From Lachnoclostridium sp. An196 (GTDB lineage: Bacteria; Bacillota; Clostridia; Lachnospirales; Lachnospiraceae), in the NCBI RefSeq assembly GCF_002160135.1, contig NZ_NFJZ01000006.1:62001-126000 (forward strand): a DNA stretch of 64,000 nt, read 5' to 3'. A program made the translations under genes and the position numbers. Positions 53,288-63,836 of the stretch are shown here, piece by piece (within the stretch, counting starts at the first letter, position 1; each line of letters opens with the position of its first letter). Under the pieces are notes generated by a model. The model saw only the letters and a program-made list of their open reading frames with translations. It was not told the DNA's origin and searched no databases.

Positions 53288-54592
53288 ATGACACCTGCAA
53301 AATTTATCAAACGGCAGCCGCCCGGCCGCATCATCGCTCTGGGCTTTGCACTGACTATCCTGGTCGGCTCTCTTCTGCTCATGCTGCCATGCAGCATTCA
53401 GGACGGTGTCACTGTCCGTTACATCGACGCGCTCTACACATCTACCAGCGCCGTCTGTGTGACAGGGCTGATCGCCATCGACGCAGGAGATACTTTCACG
53501 CCCCTGGGACAATTTTTTCTTGGCTCTCTGATCCAGGTTGGAGGTCTTGGCGTCACAGCCATCGGCGCCGGCATCATAATCGCCATCGGGCGCAGAGTAA
53601 ACCTGAAAGGAAGGGATCTGATCCGGGAAGCCATGAATCTGGATTCCGGTAAGGGACTGGTTCGCTTCATTAAAAGTATCTTTATTACCACGATTATTTT
53701 TGAGTTCACCGGCGCGGCACTGAGTTTTATCGTTTTCCGGCAGGATTTCCCGCTGGTGAAAGCGATCGGGGTCAGCTTGTTCCACTCCGTGGCAGCGTTT
53801 AACAATTCCGGCTTTGATATTTTAGGCGGCGGGAAAAACTTAATTCCTTATCAAAAAGACGTCCTGTTAAACATGGTCACATGCGGATTGATTATTTGCG
53901 GCGGTATCGGTTTCCTGGTTATCCGCGAAATCTGGTCCACCAAGTTCCGCTGGAAAAAGTTTTCCATGCACACAAAAATTGTTCTGACAGTGACCGCCGG
54001 GCTTCTGCTGTCCGGAACGCTTCTTTTAAAGCTTACAGAAAATATTTCCTGGATGGGCGCTTTTTTTAACAGCGTTTCTGCCAGAACAGCCGGATTCTCC
54101 ACGTATCCGCTGAAAGAATTTACCACTCCGGGACTGATGGTTTTGATTGTTTTAATGTTTATCGGAGCCTCCCCCGGATCCACCGGCGGCGGTATCAAAA
54201 CCAGTACATTTTTCGCCCTGATCCAGGGAATCAAGCGCGGTGCCACCAACCATTCCGAAAAAGCATTTCATTACGCGGTGCCGGAAGGAACTTTTCGGAA
54301 AGCGGCTGTGATTACGCTTCTGGCGCTGACCGTCGTAATCACCGGCACCTACCTGATGCTGGTAATGGATCCCTATCTGGATCTGCGCGACGCGCTTTTT
54401 GAAATCACCAGCGCGTTCGGTACTGTGGGCCTTTCTACTGGAATCACCCCTACGCTCACCGACGGAAGCAAGCTGCTGTCCATCTGTATCATGTATATCG
54501 GACGTCTGGGGCCGCTGACGATCGCCAGTCTCTGGCATTTTACTTCCGGAGAACGGGTCAGCTATCCCACCGGAAATATTGCTATCGGCTAA
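53288..54592 (+). CDS. ktrB: Potassium uptake membrane subunit KtrB/TrkH family
   Basis: A 434-residue protein from ATG 53288 (TGAGGT upstream) with four M1-P-M2 repeats. Pore loops are visible as TSAVCVTGL, FNNSGFDIL, ARTAGFSTY and AFGTVGLSTG, with the Gly of each selectivity filter. It forms a K+ (often Na+-coupled) channel together with the RCK protein encoded next. Confidence 0.93.
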   Translation: MTPAKFIKRQPPGRIIALGFALTILVGSLLLMLPCSIQDGVTVRYIDALYTSTSAVCVTGLIAIDAGDTFTPLGQFFLGSLIQVGGLGVTAIGAGIIIAIGRRVNLKGRDLIREAMNLDSGKGLVRFIKSIFITTIIFEFTGAALSFIVFRQDFPLVKAIGVSLFHSVAAFNNSGFDILGGGKNLIPYQKDVLLNMVTCGLIICGGIGFLVIREIWSTKFRWKKFSMHTKIVLTVTAGLLLSGTLLLKLTENISWMGAFFNSVSARTAGFSTYPLKEFTTPGLMVLIVLMFIGASPGSTGGGIKTSTFFALIQGIKRGATNHSEKAFHYAVPEGTFRKAAVITLLALTVVITGTYLMLVMDPYLDLRDALFEITSAFGTVGLSTGITPTLTDGSKLLSICIMYIGRLGPLTIASLWHFTSGERVSYPTGNIAIG

Positions 54593-54619
54593 ATCTCGTA
54601 AATATTTAGGAGGAAAACC

Positions 54620-55321
54620 ATGTTTGGAAAACAGAAACCAGAAAAAACATCTTATGGAATCGTAGGACTTGGTCGGTTCGGCACCGCTCTGGCATGTGAA
54701 CTTGCAAAAACAGATGCAGAGATCCTGGCCCTGGACCGTGATGAAGAAAAAGTAAGGGAAATGCGCGAGGTGACCGAGCATGCTATCGTCGTTCATTCCC
54801 TGGATAAAAAGACACTGATGGAAACCGGTATTCAGAACTGCGATGTGGCGATTGTATGTATCGGAGAGCATATGGAATCTTCTATCCTCACCACCCTGAA
54901 TCTGGTCAGCCTGGGAATACCGCTGGTTGTGGCAAAAGCCACCAGTCCGGAGCATGGCGAGATTCTCTCCCGGTTGGGCGCGGAAGTTGTTTATCCTGAA
55001 CGCGATATGGGTATCCGTCTGGCACAGCGCCTGGAAACAGCCGGCGTACTGGATTTCATACAGTTGAGTCAGAAAATTAATATCTCCAAACTGTTGGTTC
55101 CCGACTCCTTTATCGGACATACCGTACTGGAGATCAATCTGAGACCGCGTTTCGGACTGAACATCATCGCGATTGAAAATAATAATGATGTTTTAGAAAA
55201 CGTAAAACCTGACTATGTATTCCGCGACGGAGACATTCTGATCGTTTCCGGAAGCCGTGACGGAGTCATCAAATTGTCCGAATGGGCAATAAAGGCAGAT
55301 CATAGCCGAAAAAATATCTAA
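54620..55321 (+). CDS. ktrA: Potassium uptake regulatory subunit KtrA (RCK protein)
   Basis: A 233-residue cytoplasmic protein with a Rossmann RCK_N domain (GIVGLGRFGTALACELA, then DRDEEKV) and an RCK_C domain in the last 80 residues. It gates KtrB in response to ATP/ADP or cyclic di-AMP in relatives. 27 bases after ktrB; RBS TAGGAGG. A strong terminator follows. Confidence 0.93.
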   Translation: MFGKQKPEKTSYGIVGLGRFGTALACELAKTDAEILALDRDEEKVREMREVTEHAIVVHSLDKKTLMETGIQNCDVAIVCIGEHMESSILTTLNLVSLGIPLVVAKATSPEHGEILSRLGAEVVYPERDMGIRLAQRLETAGVLDFIQLSQKINISKLLVPDSFIGHTVLEINLRPRFGLNIIAIENNNDVLENVKPDYVFRDGDILIVSGSRDGVIKLSEWAIKADHSRKNI

Positions 55322-55334
55322 GATTTATAAAGTA

Positions 55335-55366
55335 AGGGCTGCGGCGCCGCCGCAGCCCTGTTTCTG
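55335..55366 (+). terminator. Terminator of ktrB-ktrA
   Basis: AGGGCTGCGGCG and its complement CGCCGCAGCCCT (12-bp arms around one base; the outer 10 bp form the likely stem), followed by TGTTTCTGT, 13 bases after the ktrA stop; it may also stop the convergent acyltransferase transcript. Confidence 0.7.
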
Positions 55367-55381
55367 TCTTCCTCAGTACTT

Positions 55382-56461
55382 TTATTCTTTTTTTAAGATC
55401 CCGTCCCAGGCGCCGCATATTCGCTGTTCCAGACGAAACAGACCAGTTCTGGAATAAACCGGCCCCGCCAGCGCAAACAACTTCTGACGCAGCAGTTCCA
55501 GACAGGTACATACAATATACACAATAACAGCCACCAGCACCGCGTAGGGCACTGCCGCGTGGGTAAGGGCCACTTTGCTGGCTCTGAACAGATCCCAGAC
55601 ATGGTAACGGAGCAGATAATTGTCATGAATCAGATAAACGCCAAAGGCAGCTCCCGCTATCCTGCCGATCCAGCCGTCCAGCCTGGTCTCTTTCCACGGC
55701 ATATTCTTCACGCAGAGGAACAGGCTGGCAGTGGCAAAGAGCGCCAGAGGAGAATTATAATTCAGGAAATACCCGATATTCTCCTGTCCGGTTTCCACCG
55801 ACAGATAGACGCTGGCCAGCACCGCCAGCGAACCCAGCACATAACCCGCCAGACCGTACCGGAAATACCGTCTGTCCGGTTTTGTATGGAGCTTTATATA
55901 TCCTGCCAGAAGCCCCAGGAAAAGGAACCATCCAAGTTCCCTTCCCTCGTAAGTTCCATACGTATTTTCCCGGAAGATCATATGATTCACGCTGAAGAAA
56001 ACCGCCAGCAGTACCAGCAGATACTGATACTGCCGTCTGGACAGCCGAAGAGCCAGCATGCCGGCAAACGGCATCAAAAGCGACATACCCACGTAAACCG
56101 ACGCGAACCAGTACGTCCTGGAGGATATGGGGAACACAGCATGCACCAGGTCGATTCCGGTCACAGGTGCAAATAAAGCGTACAGGAGAAAGATCAGGAC
56201 CGAATAAAACGCCACCTGTTTCCAGAGCCGGATCATCTTTTCAGCCCGAAACCCCCGGTCAATGGAAAAATACCCGGCGATCATGACAAAGCAATTCACA
56301 TGCACTACAGAGAAAGACTGGATCAGGTAAGAAGCCAGATAATTCATGGTTCCGTACCCCAGTTTTGCCGTCACCCTTCCATGAAATAGGCAGTGTCCCA
56401 CCACAATCATATACATGCAGAGAATTCTCAGCAGTTCAAAATTCATCTGTCTTTTTTTCAT
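55382..56461 (-). CDS. Membrane acyltransferase (acyltransferase 3 family)
   Basis: A 359-residue protein with about ten membrane helices, starting MKKRQMNFELLRILCMYMIVVGH, the acyltransferase-3 N-terminus with its conserved Arg and His. These enzymes O-acylate surface polysaccharides or glycans. It is 14 bases after a large membrane protein gene on the same strand, suggesting a joint role in cell-surface modification. Confidence 0.88.
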   Translation of the reverse strand: MKKRQMNFELLRILCMYMIVVGHCLFHGRVTAKLGYGTMNYLASYLIQSFSVVHVNCFVMIAGYFSIDRGFRAEKMIRLWKQVAFYSVLIFLLYALFAPVTGIDLVHAVFPISSRTYWFASVYVGMSLLMPFAGMLALRLSRRQYQYLLVLLAVFFSVNHMIFRENTYGTYEGRELGWFLFLGLLAGYIKLHTKPDRRYFRYGLAGYVLGSLAVLASVYLSVETGQENIGYFLNYNSPLALFATASLFLCVKNMPWKETRLDGWIGRIAGAAFGVYLIHDNYLLRYHVWDLFRASKVALTHAAVPYAVLVAVIVYIVCTCLELLRQKLFALAGPVYSRTGLFRLEQRICGAWDGILKKE

Positions 56462-56475
56462 GGCTTTCTCCGTCC

Positions 56476-58545
56476 TTACTGATATAGATTATTTTCCGTC
56501 GCGATCTTCGTTCCTCTGTCCGTATCCCGGATCACCACATGCACGATATAACGGTCATCCAGCCGGAAACTCATTTTGGGGATCATGAATCTCACCTGAT
56601 CGGTATCCTCCAGATCCGTATCATAAAGCAGGGAATAGAGTCCGTTCTCGTCCTGCTGCTGCCAGGTGCCCTGGTACATCCTCTGTTTCCCGCTCTCCAC
56701 GCTCTCCATCCAGAGAAATACGCTCTTGCCTTCCAGTTCTTCCGGTGTCATGTCCACAGTCGCCTCGATCACATCATAGCGCTCGTTTTCCGCAGTATAA
56801 GTGCGGTCCAGAGAAGCCGTATACGTATAGTCTTCTTTCAGATTGGACATACGGTAGTTGAGCGTGTACAGGTCAAAATTGCCGATCTGGTTTACTTTGG
56901 AATAAGTCAGAAACAATCCCTCATAGGTAGAATCCAGATGAAGCATCAGGTGCTCCAGCAGCGTATTGGAGATCAGCACCGACCGGTCGCTGGTGTACAG
57001 CGAGGTCATCAGATTGCTCTCATCATAGGCCCAGAGGTTCTCCACCACCTGCGGAGACTCCGTCTCCCATCCTCCCAGGGTAAATACGTTCGTCAGGTAG
57101 TTATCCGGAACTTTTTCAAAAATGGAATAACCCAGCTCCATCCCGTTGCTGGTCAGCGGATCGAACACATAATATACTTTTTTATCCGCCGTGATTGTGT
57201 CATACAGTTCCCGGAAAGCCATACTGGCCTCCGAATCCTGCACGGCCGGCAAGAAAACCGGAGACACCAGCATATGCACACAGATACCGCCCGTCAGAAC
57301 CGCCCCGGCAAGTCCTCCGGCAAGGAATCTGCGGCCGGACAGTCTTTCCTCCCAGCGCAGGGACAGTTCCGGCAAAGCCGAGGTCCAGACAAAGGCCAGC
57401 ACGGCCAGAAGACACGCCGTCACCACGATTGGAAGCACCCGGTAAATTTTGATGAAATACAGGTAGATGCCCAGCAGCGCCACAAAGGGCCAGCACATGC
57501 CGATCCAGTTTCTCTGCCGCCCTCTCCCCATGGAAAACAGGAACCAGAATACCGCCATCAGCGCGCTCAGTACGAAAAGCGGCTTCGTCGCCAGGTTAAC
57601 CAGATAGTCGGCCAGATACTCCCACTGGAAAGGACGGTCCTGCCGAAATGCGATGATGCTTTCATACACATCCGCCGTATACCGGTCAGAATCCGCGATC
57701 AGCCAGTTCTCCAGATTGAGATAATCCGTTCTGGTAAGCCCCAGCGCTTCATACTCTTCCTGATATTCATCCCATTCCGGGACTCCGTAGTCCAGAAGCG
57801 CCTGACGGGCTTCGTCATATCGCCGGTAATGCTCCTGCGGACTTCCCGGCGTATAGACCAGCAGGTTTTCCGCGGCAATACTCCCGAATACCAGCGCAAA
57901 AGCAAATACACAGGGCAGGCAGTCTCTCATCAGAAACCTTTTCCAGTCTTTTTCCTTCCAGGCGTCCTTTACTTTGACCAGCCAAAGGCCAAAGGCCAGC
58001 AAGCTGACCATTCCAAACGATTCAAAACGGATCCAGCTCCCCAGAAGCAGCAGCAGGATCCCCGGCACATACCGCAGGACTTTTCCTTTTTCATTTCTCT
58101 GTCCCAGAAGAAGCACGTAACCGGCTGCGGTTACGGCAGCCGCTGTCTTCGTATACTGCATCTCCACATACAGAGGCTGAAGAGACGCCATGATCAGCAG
58201 TACTGCAAGGATCACTCCTGTCCGCTCCGATCTTTCTATCCAGACAAAGCCTATCGCCGTCAGAGAAAGAAAGATCATCGCATACATGATGATGGTATAC
58301 CAGTTCAACGAAGGAATCAGCAGATAAAATAATTTTATCAGCCAGCCCAGACCGCTGTGCAGATAGATAAAATACCAGCTCATGCTTCCATAAGCGCCGG
58401 ATGCTATAGAGGCCAGCGTAAATTCATCGTTAGACCCATAATACGGATGCAAAAATACAACCGCGTACGCCACAGCCAGCAGATGAAAAAGTATGAGAAA
58501 ACACTTTAACTGTTTCCCGGTAAGTCTGTAACCTTTCAAACCCAA
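56476..58545 (-). CDS. Large polytopic membrane protein (glycosyltransferase-like layout)
   Basis: About 689 residues when read from TTG 58545, which has AGGAGG 9 bases upstream; the longer frame (58584) would begin inside the ilvC terminator. It has around ten to twelve hydrophobic segments up to residue ~430 and then a ~250-residue soluble domain that should face outward. The early loop HPYYGSNDEFTLASI, with acidic residues after the first helix, resembles the catalytic loop of GT-C type glycosyltransferases, but I cannot name the family. Adjacent to an acyltransferase, so cell-surface glycan work is a fair guess. Confidence 0.75.
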   Translation of the reverse strand: MGLKGYRLTGKQLKCFLILFHLLAVAYAVVFLHPYYGSNDEFTLASIASGAYGSMSWYFIYLHSGLGWLIKLFYLLIPSLNWYTIIMYAMIFLSLTAIGFVWIERSERTGVILAVLLIMASLQPLYVEMQYTKTAAAVTAAGYVLLLGQRNEKGKVLRYVPGILLLLLGSWIRFESFGMVSLLAFGLWLVKVKDAWKEKDWKRFLMRDCLPCVFAFALVFGSIAAENLLVYTPGSPQEHYRRYDEARQALLDYGVPEWDEYQEEYEALGLTRTDYLNLENWLIADSDRYTADVYESIIAFRQDRPFQWEYLADYLVNLATKPLFVLSALMAVFWFLFSMGRGRQRNWIGMCWPFVALLGIYLYFIKIYRVLPIVVTACLLAVLAFVWTSALPELSLRWEERLSGRRFLAGGLAGAVLTGGICVHMLVSPVFLPAVQDSEASMAFRELYDTITADKKVYYVFDPLTSNGMELGYSIFEKVPDNYLTNVFTLGGWETESPQVVENLWAYDESNLMTSLYTSDRSVLISNTLLEHLMLHLDSTYEGLFLTYSKVNQIGNFDLYTLNYRMSNLKEDYTYTASLDRTYTAENERYDVIEATVDMTPEELEGKSVFLWMESVESGKQRMYQGTWQQQDENGLYSLLYDTDLEDTDQVRFMIPKMSFRLDDRYIVHVVIRDTDRGTKIATENNLYQ

Positions 58546-58561
58546 GTCCTTGACCCTCCTG

Positions 58562-58599
58562 AAAAAGGGGGTTGCCGCAAACACTTTGCAGCAGCCCCC
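58562..58599 (-). terminator. Terminator of ilvN-ilvC
   Basis: Imperfect 12-bp stem (58567-58578 with 58588-58599, one mismatch and one wobble) followed by TTTTT on the minus strand, 16 bases after the ilvC stop. The ribosome site of the next gene directly follows the T-run. Confidence 0.75.
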
Positions 58600-58614
58600 T
58601 CCGTTCTTTTTCTC

Positions 58615-60203
<1,589 letters not shown>

Positions 60204-60255
60204 AGTTACCCCTGCTTTCTGTTTGTATATTCGTATTTGCGCTTTATACCAAAAT

Positions 60256-60284
60256 ATTTTAGCAATGAACGTTATTTTTGTCAA
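60256..60284 (-). promoter_or_regulatory. Promoter of ilvN-ilvC
   Basis: TTGACA (60284-60279) and TAAAAT (60261-60256) on the minus strand, spacer 17. Confidence 0.8.
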
Positions 60285-60287
60285 TTA

Positions 60288-60308
60288 GTAACTGTTCTGA
60301 ACTGTTAC
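60288..60308. promoter_or_regulatory. 21-bp palindromic operator upstream of ilvN
   Basis: Perfect fit to GTAAC-n-GTTC-n-GAAC-n-GTTAC, three bases upstream of the ilvN -35 box. It lies between that promoter and the stop of the cotH-like gene. It differs from the site at 50596-50616 by one base apart from the variable positions. Confidence 0.7.
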
Positions 60309-60316
60309 ATCAATTA

Positions 60317-61909
60317 TTAATATTGCGCCAGTTCTTCCAGATACCCGTCCAGCCATGAGAAACGGGTATTGATGAATTCCTCGATCTCTTCTGTCCCTTC
60401 CACATTTTCACTGTCCGGCCATCTGCGGCTGTCTCTGGCAAATGCTCCGGAGGATGTGAGGTAATCCATCTGTTCTCTCGCGTAATTGATCCAGACATCC
60501 TCCTGAAGGAATGAACTGCGCCATGTCTTCCATACTTCCTGCATGTCTTCCGGCAATGTCTCATCATATTCCATCATATTGCGGAAAACTTCTTCATTGA
60601 GCCAGCGCGTAGCCAGTTCCGGATTGTATCGGATATTTTTTACGCTCTTATCGTCTCCGGTCTCAAAATCATCTCCCCAGGAATAATTCTGGTCCCACGG
60701 AATCCTGCGGATCACATAGCTCCCGTCCGCGCCTATGACCGTACTGTAGATAATATTTTTGAACCGGTTGTCCATCCCGGCGATCGCGTTGTAGTACAGA
60801 TGATACGCAATGAAATTCTGCCGGTCAATACAGCCATAAAGCGTCTCCAGATCTTCCTCCGAGTCCATCTCGTAACCGCTGTCCCAGAATGTCCGGAACG
60901 GGGTCCAGATCCCGTCATAATACGTTTTGTCCGCCTGCCGTATATTGACGCCGCCGCAGGTGAAAGACTGGGCAGCTTCACTTTCTTCGAACAATTCGGC
61001 ATCCGGCCATTCATCCGCGCCCATTTTATAGATCAGATCGCTGGTCTTGTCCAGCCCCAGCGACTTGTAATCAGTCGGCTCTACCAGACCGTACAGGCCT
61101 GCATATTCTCCGTTGATGATCAGTTCCAGGTACTCCATCCTGCACCCGTCATCCGCCTGCGTCTCTGTAAGCGATGCGATCTCATTCCACAACTCGATGG
61201 ACAACTTATCCCGAAGTTTGCTCCGGTCCGAGTACATAGCTTTTAACTGCCAGTCATTATCCGAGCGCATGCCCAGAAGCGATATATCCCTGCCCTCACT
61301 TCCGTCGTCATAAAAGAACTCCACCCGGTATCCCAGCTTTTCAAATCGTTTGCTGGCGTTTCCGCGAATATTATAATAGGCCGCGCTCTCCTCCACCTGA
61401 TATCCGCCGCTCAGGCTCAGCACAGGGTCAAAGACCGCGATCCGGGTCCCCTGCTCTCCCATCTCTCCCTCAATGCTCATCACCGGCATCCCGGTAAACA
61501 ATACCGATACAAATGCGTATTCTGTATCACTGTAAATCAGGCATCGGAACTCATGTTCTTCGGAGATAGCCTCTTCCATATCGCGGAACATGACGTCTTC
61601 CAGCCATGCCACAGACACGCTCTCCCCGTCCGCGGACGCGCTCAGCGTCCCTTTCCAGTAGCTTTCTTCCATGTTTTTGGGAATATAATAGCGTTCCTCA
61701 GCCGTCACATAAGCAGCGCGCACTCCATTGATCTGAAGAGACACGGATTCATCCTGTGCGTACGGTGCCCGCGTATCACACAGATCCTGAGCTTTCTCCT
61801 CCGATATTACCGGAACTTCCATCACCTGTCCCCGCTGCCGCGCCGCGAACCAAGCGCATATACAGCCCAGAAAGAGAATGCTTATCCCCAGAACGATTCC
61901 TTTTCTCAT
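60317..61909 (-). CDS. CotH-type spore coat/secretory kinase family protein
   Basis: A 530-residue protein with an N-terminal membrane anchor (GIVLGISILFLGCICAWFAA) and a CotH domain from about residue 165. Kinase-like motifs: NIRGNASKRFEKLGYRVEF (nucleotide-binding region with Lys), YLELIINGEYAGLYGLVE, AGMDNRFKN (catalytic Asp) and IPWDQNYSWG (metal Asp). CotH kinases phosphorylate coat or secreted proteins at Ser. The first ~160 residues are an extra domain I do not recognise. Its start overlaps the stop of the preceding gene by 4 bases. Confidence 0.85.
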   Translation of the reverse strand: MRKGIVLGISILFLGCICAWFAARQRGQVMEVPVISEEKAQDLCDTRAPYAQDESVSLQINGVRAAYVTAEERYYIPKNMEESYWKGTLSASADGESVSVAWLEDVMFRDMEEAISEEHEFRCLIYSDTEYAFVSVLFTGMPVMSIEGEMGEQGTRIAVFDPVLSLSGGYQVEESAAYYNIRGNASKRFEKLGYRVEFFYDDGSEGRDISLLGMRSDNDWQLKAMYSDRSKLRDKLSIELWNEIASLTETQADDGCRMEYLELIINGEYAGLYGLVEPTDYKSLGLDKTSDLIYKMGADEWPDAELFEESEAAQSFTCGGVNIRQADKTYYDGIWTPFRTFWDSGYEMDSEEDLETLYGCIDRQNFIAYHLYYNAIAGMDNRFKNIIYSTVIGADGSYVIRRIPWDQNYSWGDDFETGDDKSVKNIRYNPELATRWLNEEVFRNMMEYDETLPEDMQEVWKTWRSSFLQEDVWINYAREQMDYLTSSGAFARDSRRWPDSENVEGTEEIEEFINTRFSWLDGYLEELAQY

Positions 61910-62796
61910 ACTGCAGACACTTTCTGTAAGCGTGTTTTTATTTCACGGATATACTCCGGCGTCGTTCCGCAGCAGCCGCCCAGGATCGTCGCCCCGCACT
62001 GATAAAGGTGTTCCAGATGACGCGCAAATTCCTCTGCTTTCATGCTGTAAACCGCTTCGCCCTTCTCCGTGATCACAGGCATCCCCGCGTTGGGTTTTGC
62101 CATGACAGGAATCGATACAGTCTCATGAAGTCCGGCAATCACTGCCCCCAGCTGGTCCGGCCCTACGGAACAGTTGACTCCCACTGCATCTGCCCCCATG
62201 GCTTCCATAGCCGCCGCCGCTTCATAGACGCTGCCGCCCAGATACAGGCTGCCGTCCCCCTCGCAGGTGAAAGACACTAAAAGCGGCAGATCGCAGATTT
62301 CCCTGGCCGCGTCGCAGATTACCACGGCCTCGTCTGCCGAAATCAGAGTCTCCGCCACCAGCAGATCCGCTCCTGCTCCGGAAAGAGCCTGTATCTGTTC
62401 CCGGTAGACGTCCAGCAAAGTATCGTAATTCATCGTACCGTAAGGCTCCATGGCCTGGCCGGTGGTCGACAGGTCCCCCGCCACCAGCACGCGGTCTCCC
62501 ACATTCTGTCTGGTCCGCTCTACCAGCACACGATTCCATTCTTCCGTGCGGTCCTGAAGCTGCAGGTTGCCCAATGAGATACGGTTTGCGCCGAATGTAG
62601 GCGCATATATAATGTCAGATCCGGCATCCGCGTACGCCTTCTGCATAGCGGCCACCGCTTCCGGATGTTCATATGCCCACTGCTCCGTACATACGCCTGC
62701 CGCAGGCATTCCTTTTGTCTTCAAATAAGAGCCGGTCGCCCCGTCCAGAAGCAACGGTCTTCGTTCTGTCATTTTATGAAATCTTTCTTTTGTCAT
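61906..62796 (-). CDS. Homocysteine S-methyltransferase family protein
   Basis: A 296-residue TIM barrel with the three zinc Cys of the family: GVNCSVGP (about residue 200) and GGCCGTTPEY (about 275). GATGSYLKTKGM at the N-terminus fits. It would transfer a methyl group to homocysteine, giving methionine, from a donor such as S-methylmethionine; it has no folate or B12 domain, so it may also work with a separate corrinoid protein. Coupled by ATGA overlap to the CotH-type gene, which is an unexpected pairing. Confidence 0.87.
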   Translation of the reverse strand: MTKERFHKMTERRPLLLDGATGSYLKTKGMPAAGVCTEQWAYEHPEAVAAMQKAYADAGSDIIYAPTFGANRISLGNLQLQDRTEEWNRVLVERTRQNVGDRVLVAGDLSTTGQAMEPYGTMNYDTLLDVYREQIQALSGAGADLLVAETLISADEAVVICDAAREICDLPLLVSFTCEGDGSLYLGGSVYEAAAAMEAMGADAVGVNCSVGPDQLGAVIAGLHETVSIPVMAKPNAGMPVITEKGEAVYSMKAEEFARHLEHLYQCGATILGGCCGTTPEYIREIKTRLQKVSAV

Positions 62797-62849
62797 CCGC
62801 TATCCCCTTTCCTGTTCGATTTCCGGCTCTGCCTTGGGCCAGGTGCCGT

Positions 62850-63830
62850 CTACATCAGTTTTCTGCCGCAGTTGGGACAGAATTTCATTCCTTCCGTCTT
62901 CGTCCCGCAGTCCGGGCAGAACTTGCATCCTCCCTCGGGGACAGCCCCCTGTGACGGGGCAGCTTGCTGCTGCGCCGTATTCTGTCCGTACATCCGGCCC
63001 ATCTGAGAAGCCATCTGCTGCCCCATGGCCATTCCCATGGCCATTCCCGCCATATCCGACGCAGTGCCTCCTCCGCCCCCTTTGGACATGGCGTCCATCA
63101 TCGCCATCTGCTGATAACGGCCCATGTCTCCAACCATACTCTGAGAAGCTGCTTTCGTCGCCATTTTCTGGATCTCTTCCGGGTAACTGAAGCTGGAGAT
63201 ATTGAAAGCCGTGATGCCGATGCCGATCTTCATCATCTCCATATCCATATCCTCCTGTATGCCTTTCGCGATGTCAAAGGAATTGGCCTGCAGGTTGAAC
63301 ATATCCCTGCCTTCTTTTGATATCCATTTCATCAGGAGCTGATCCAGCATAGCCACAACTCGCTCCTTCACATCGTCAATCGTGAACTGCTGCTTTACTC
63401 CCGCGATCTTTTCAATCAGCACGGCATGGTCGGACACCTTGCAGCAGAACGTGCCGAAAGCACGGATCGGCATGCCGCCCGGAAGTCCCGGCGCAGGCAT
63501 ATTGACAGGATTTTTCGTACCCCATTTGACTGTCACTTCTTTCGTATTGATGAACAGCACTTCTGCCCTGATTCCGCTGTTAAAGCCAAACCGGAATCCT
63601 TTCAGCGTAGAGAGAAACGGCACAATTTCAGACTCGATGTCAAAACTCCCTTCGTCAGTAAATATTCCTTCTACTTTTCCATTGTAGAGAAAGATCGCGT
63701 CCTGGCCCGGCCGGATAATCAGGCGGCTGCCTTTCTTAATCTCTCGATTGCTCCATTTCCAGAAAAGGACGTCATCCCTGTATTCTTCCCATTCTACCAC
63801 ATTGGCAAACTGATTTCCAAATAAAGCCAT
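62850..63830 (-). CDS. SPFH domain protein with C-terminal zinc ribbon (YdjI-like)
   Basis: A 326-residue protein: an SPFH/virion-core-like domain to about residue 225, a Met/Gly/Gln-rich linker (SDMAGMAMGMAMGQQMASQM), and a double-Cys zinc ribbon at the end (CPDCG...CPNCG). It resembles Bacillus subtilis YdjI, a membrane-associated scaffold partner of PspA-type stress proteins. No membrane helix of its own. RBS GAGGGGTGA lies in the end of the upstream gene, so the two are coupled. Confidence 0.87.
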   Translation of the reverse strand: MALFGNQFANVVEWEEYRDDVLFWKWSNREIKKGSRLIIRPGQDAIFLYNGKVEGIFTDEGSFDIESEIVPFLSTLKGFRFGFNSGIRAEVLFINTKEVTVKWGTKNPVNMPAPGLPGGMPIRAFGTFCCKVSDHAVLIEKIAGVKQQFTIDDVKERVVAMLDQLLMKWISKEGRDMFNLQANSFDIAKGIQEDMDMEMMKIGIGITAFNISSFSYPEEIQKMATKAASQSMVGDMGRYQQMAMMDAMSKGGGGGTASDMAGMAMGMAMGQQMASQMGRMYGQNTAQQQAAPSQGAVPEGGCKFCPDCGTKTEGMKFCPNCGRKLM

Positions 63831-63836
63831 ATTCTG

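Noticed and set aside
56539-58332. Plus-strand open frame of 597 codons
   Set aside because: Antisense shadow of the large membrane protein gene; composition rich in His/Arg/Gln without any domain, no ribosome site.
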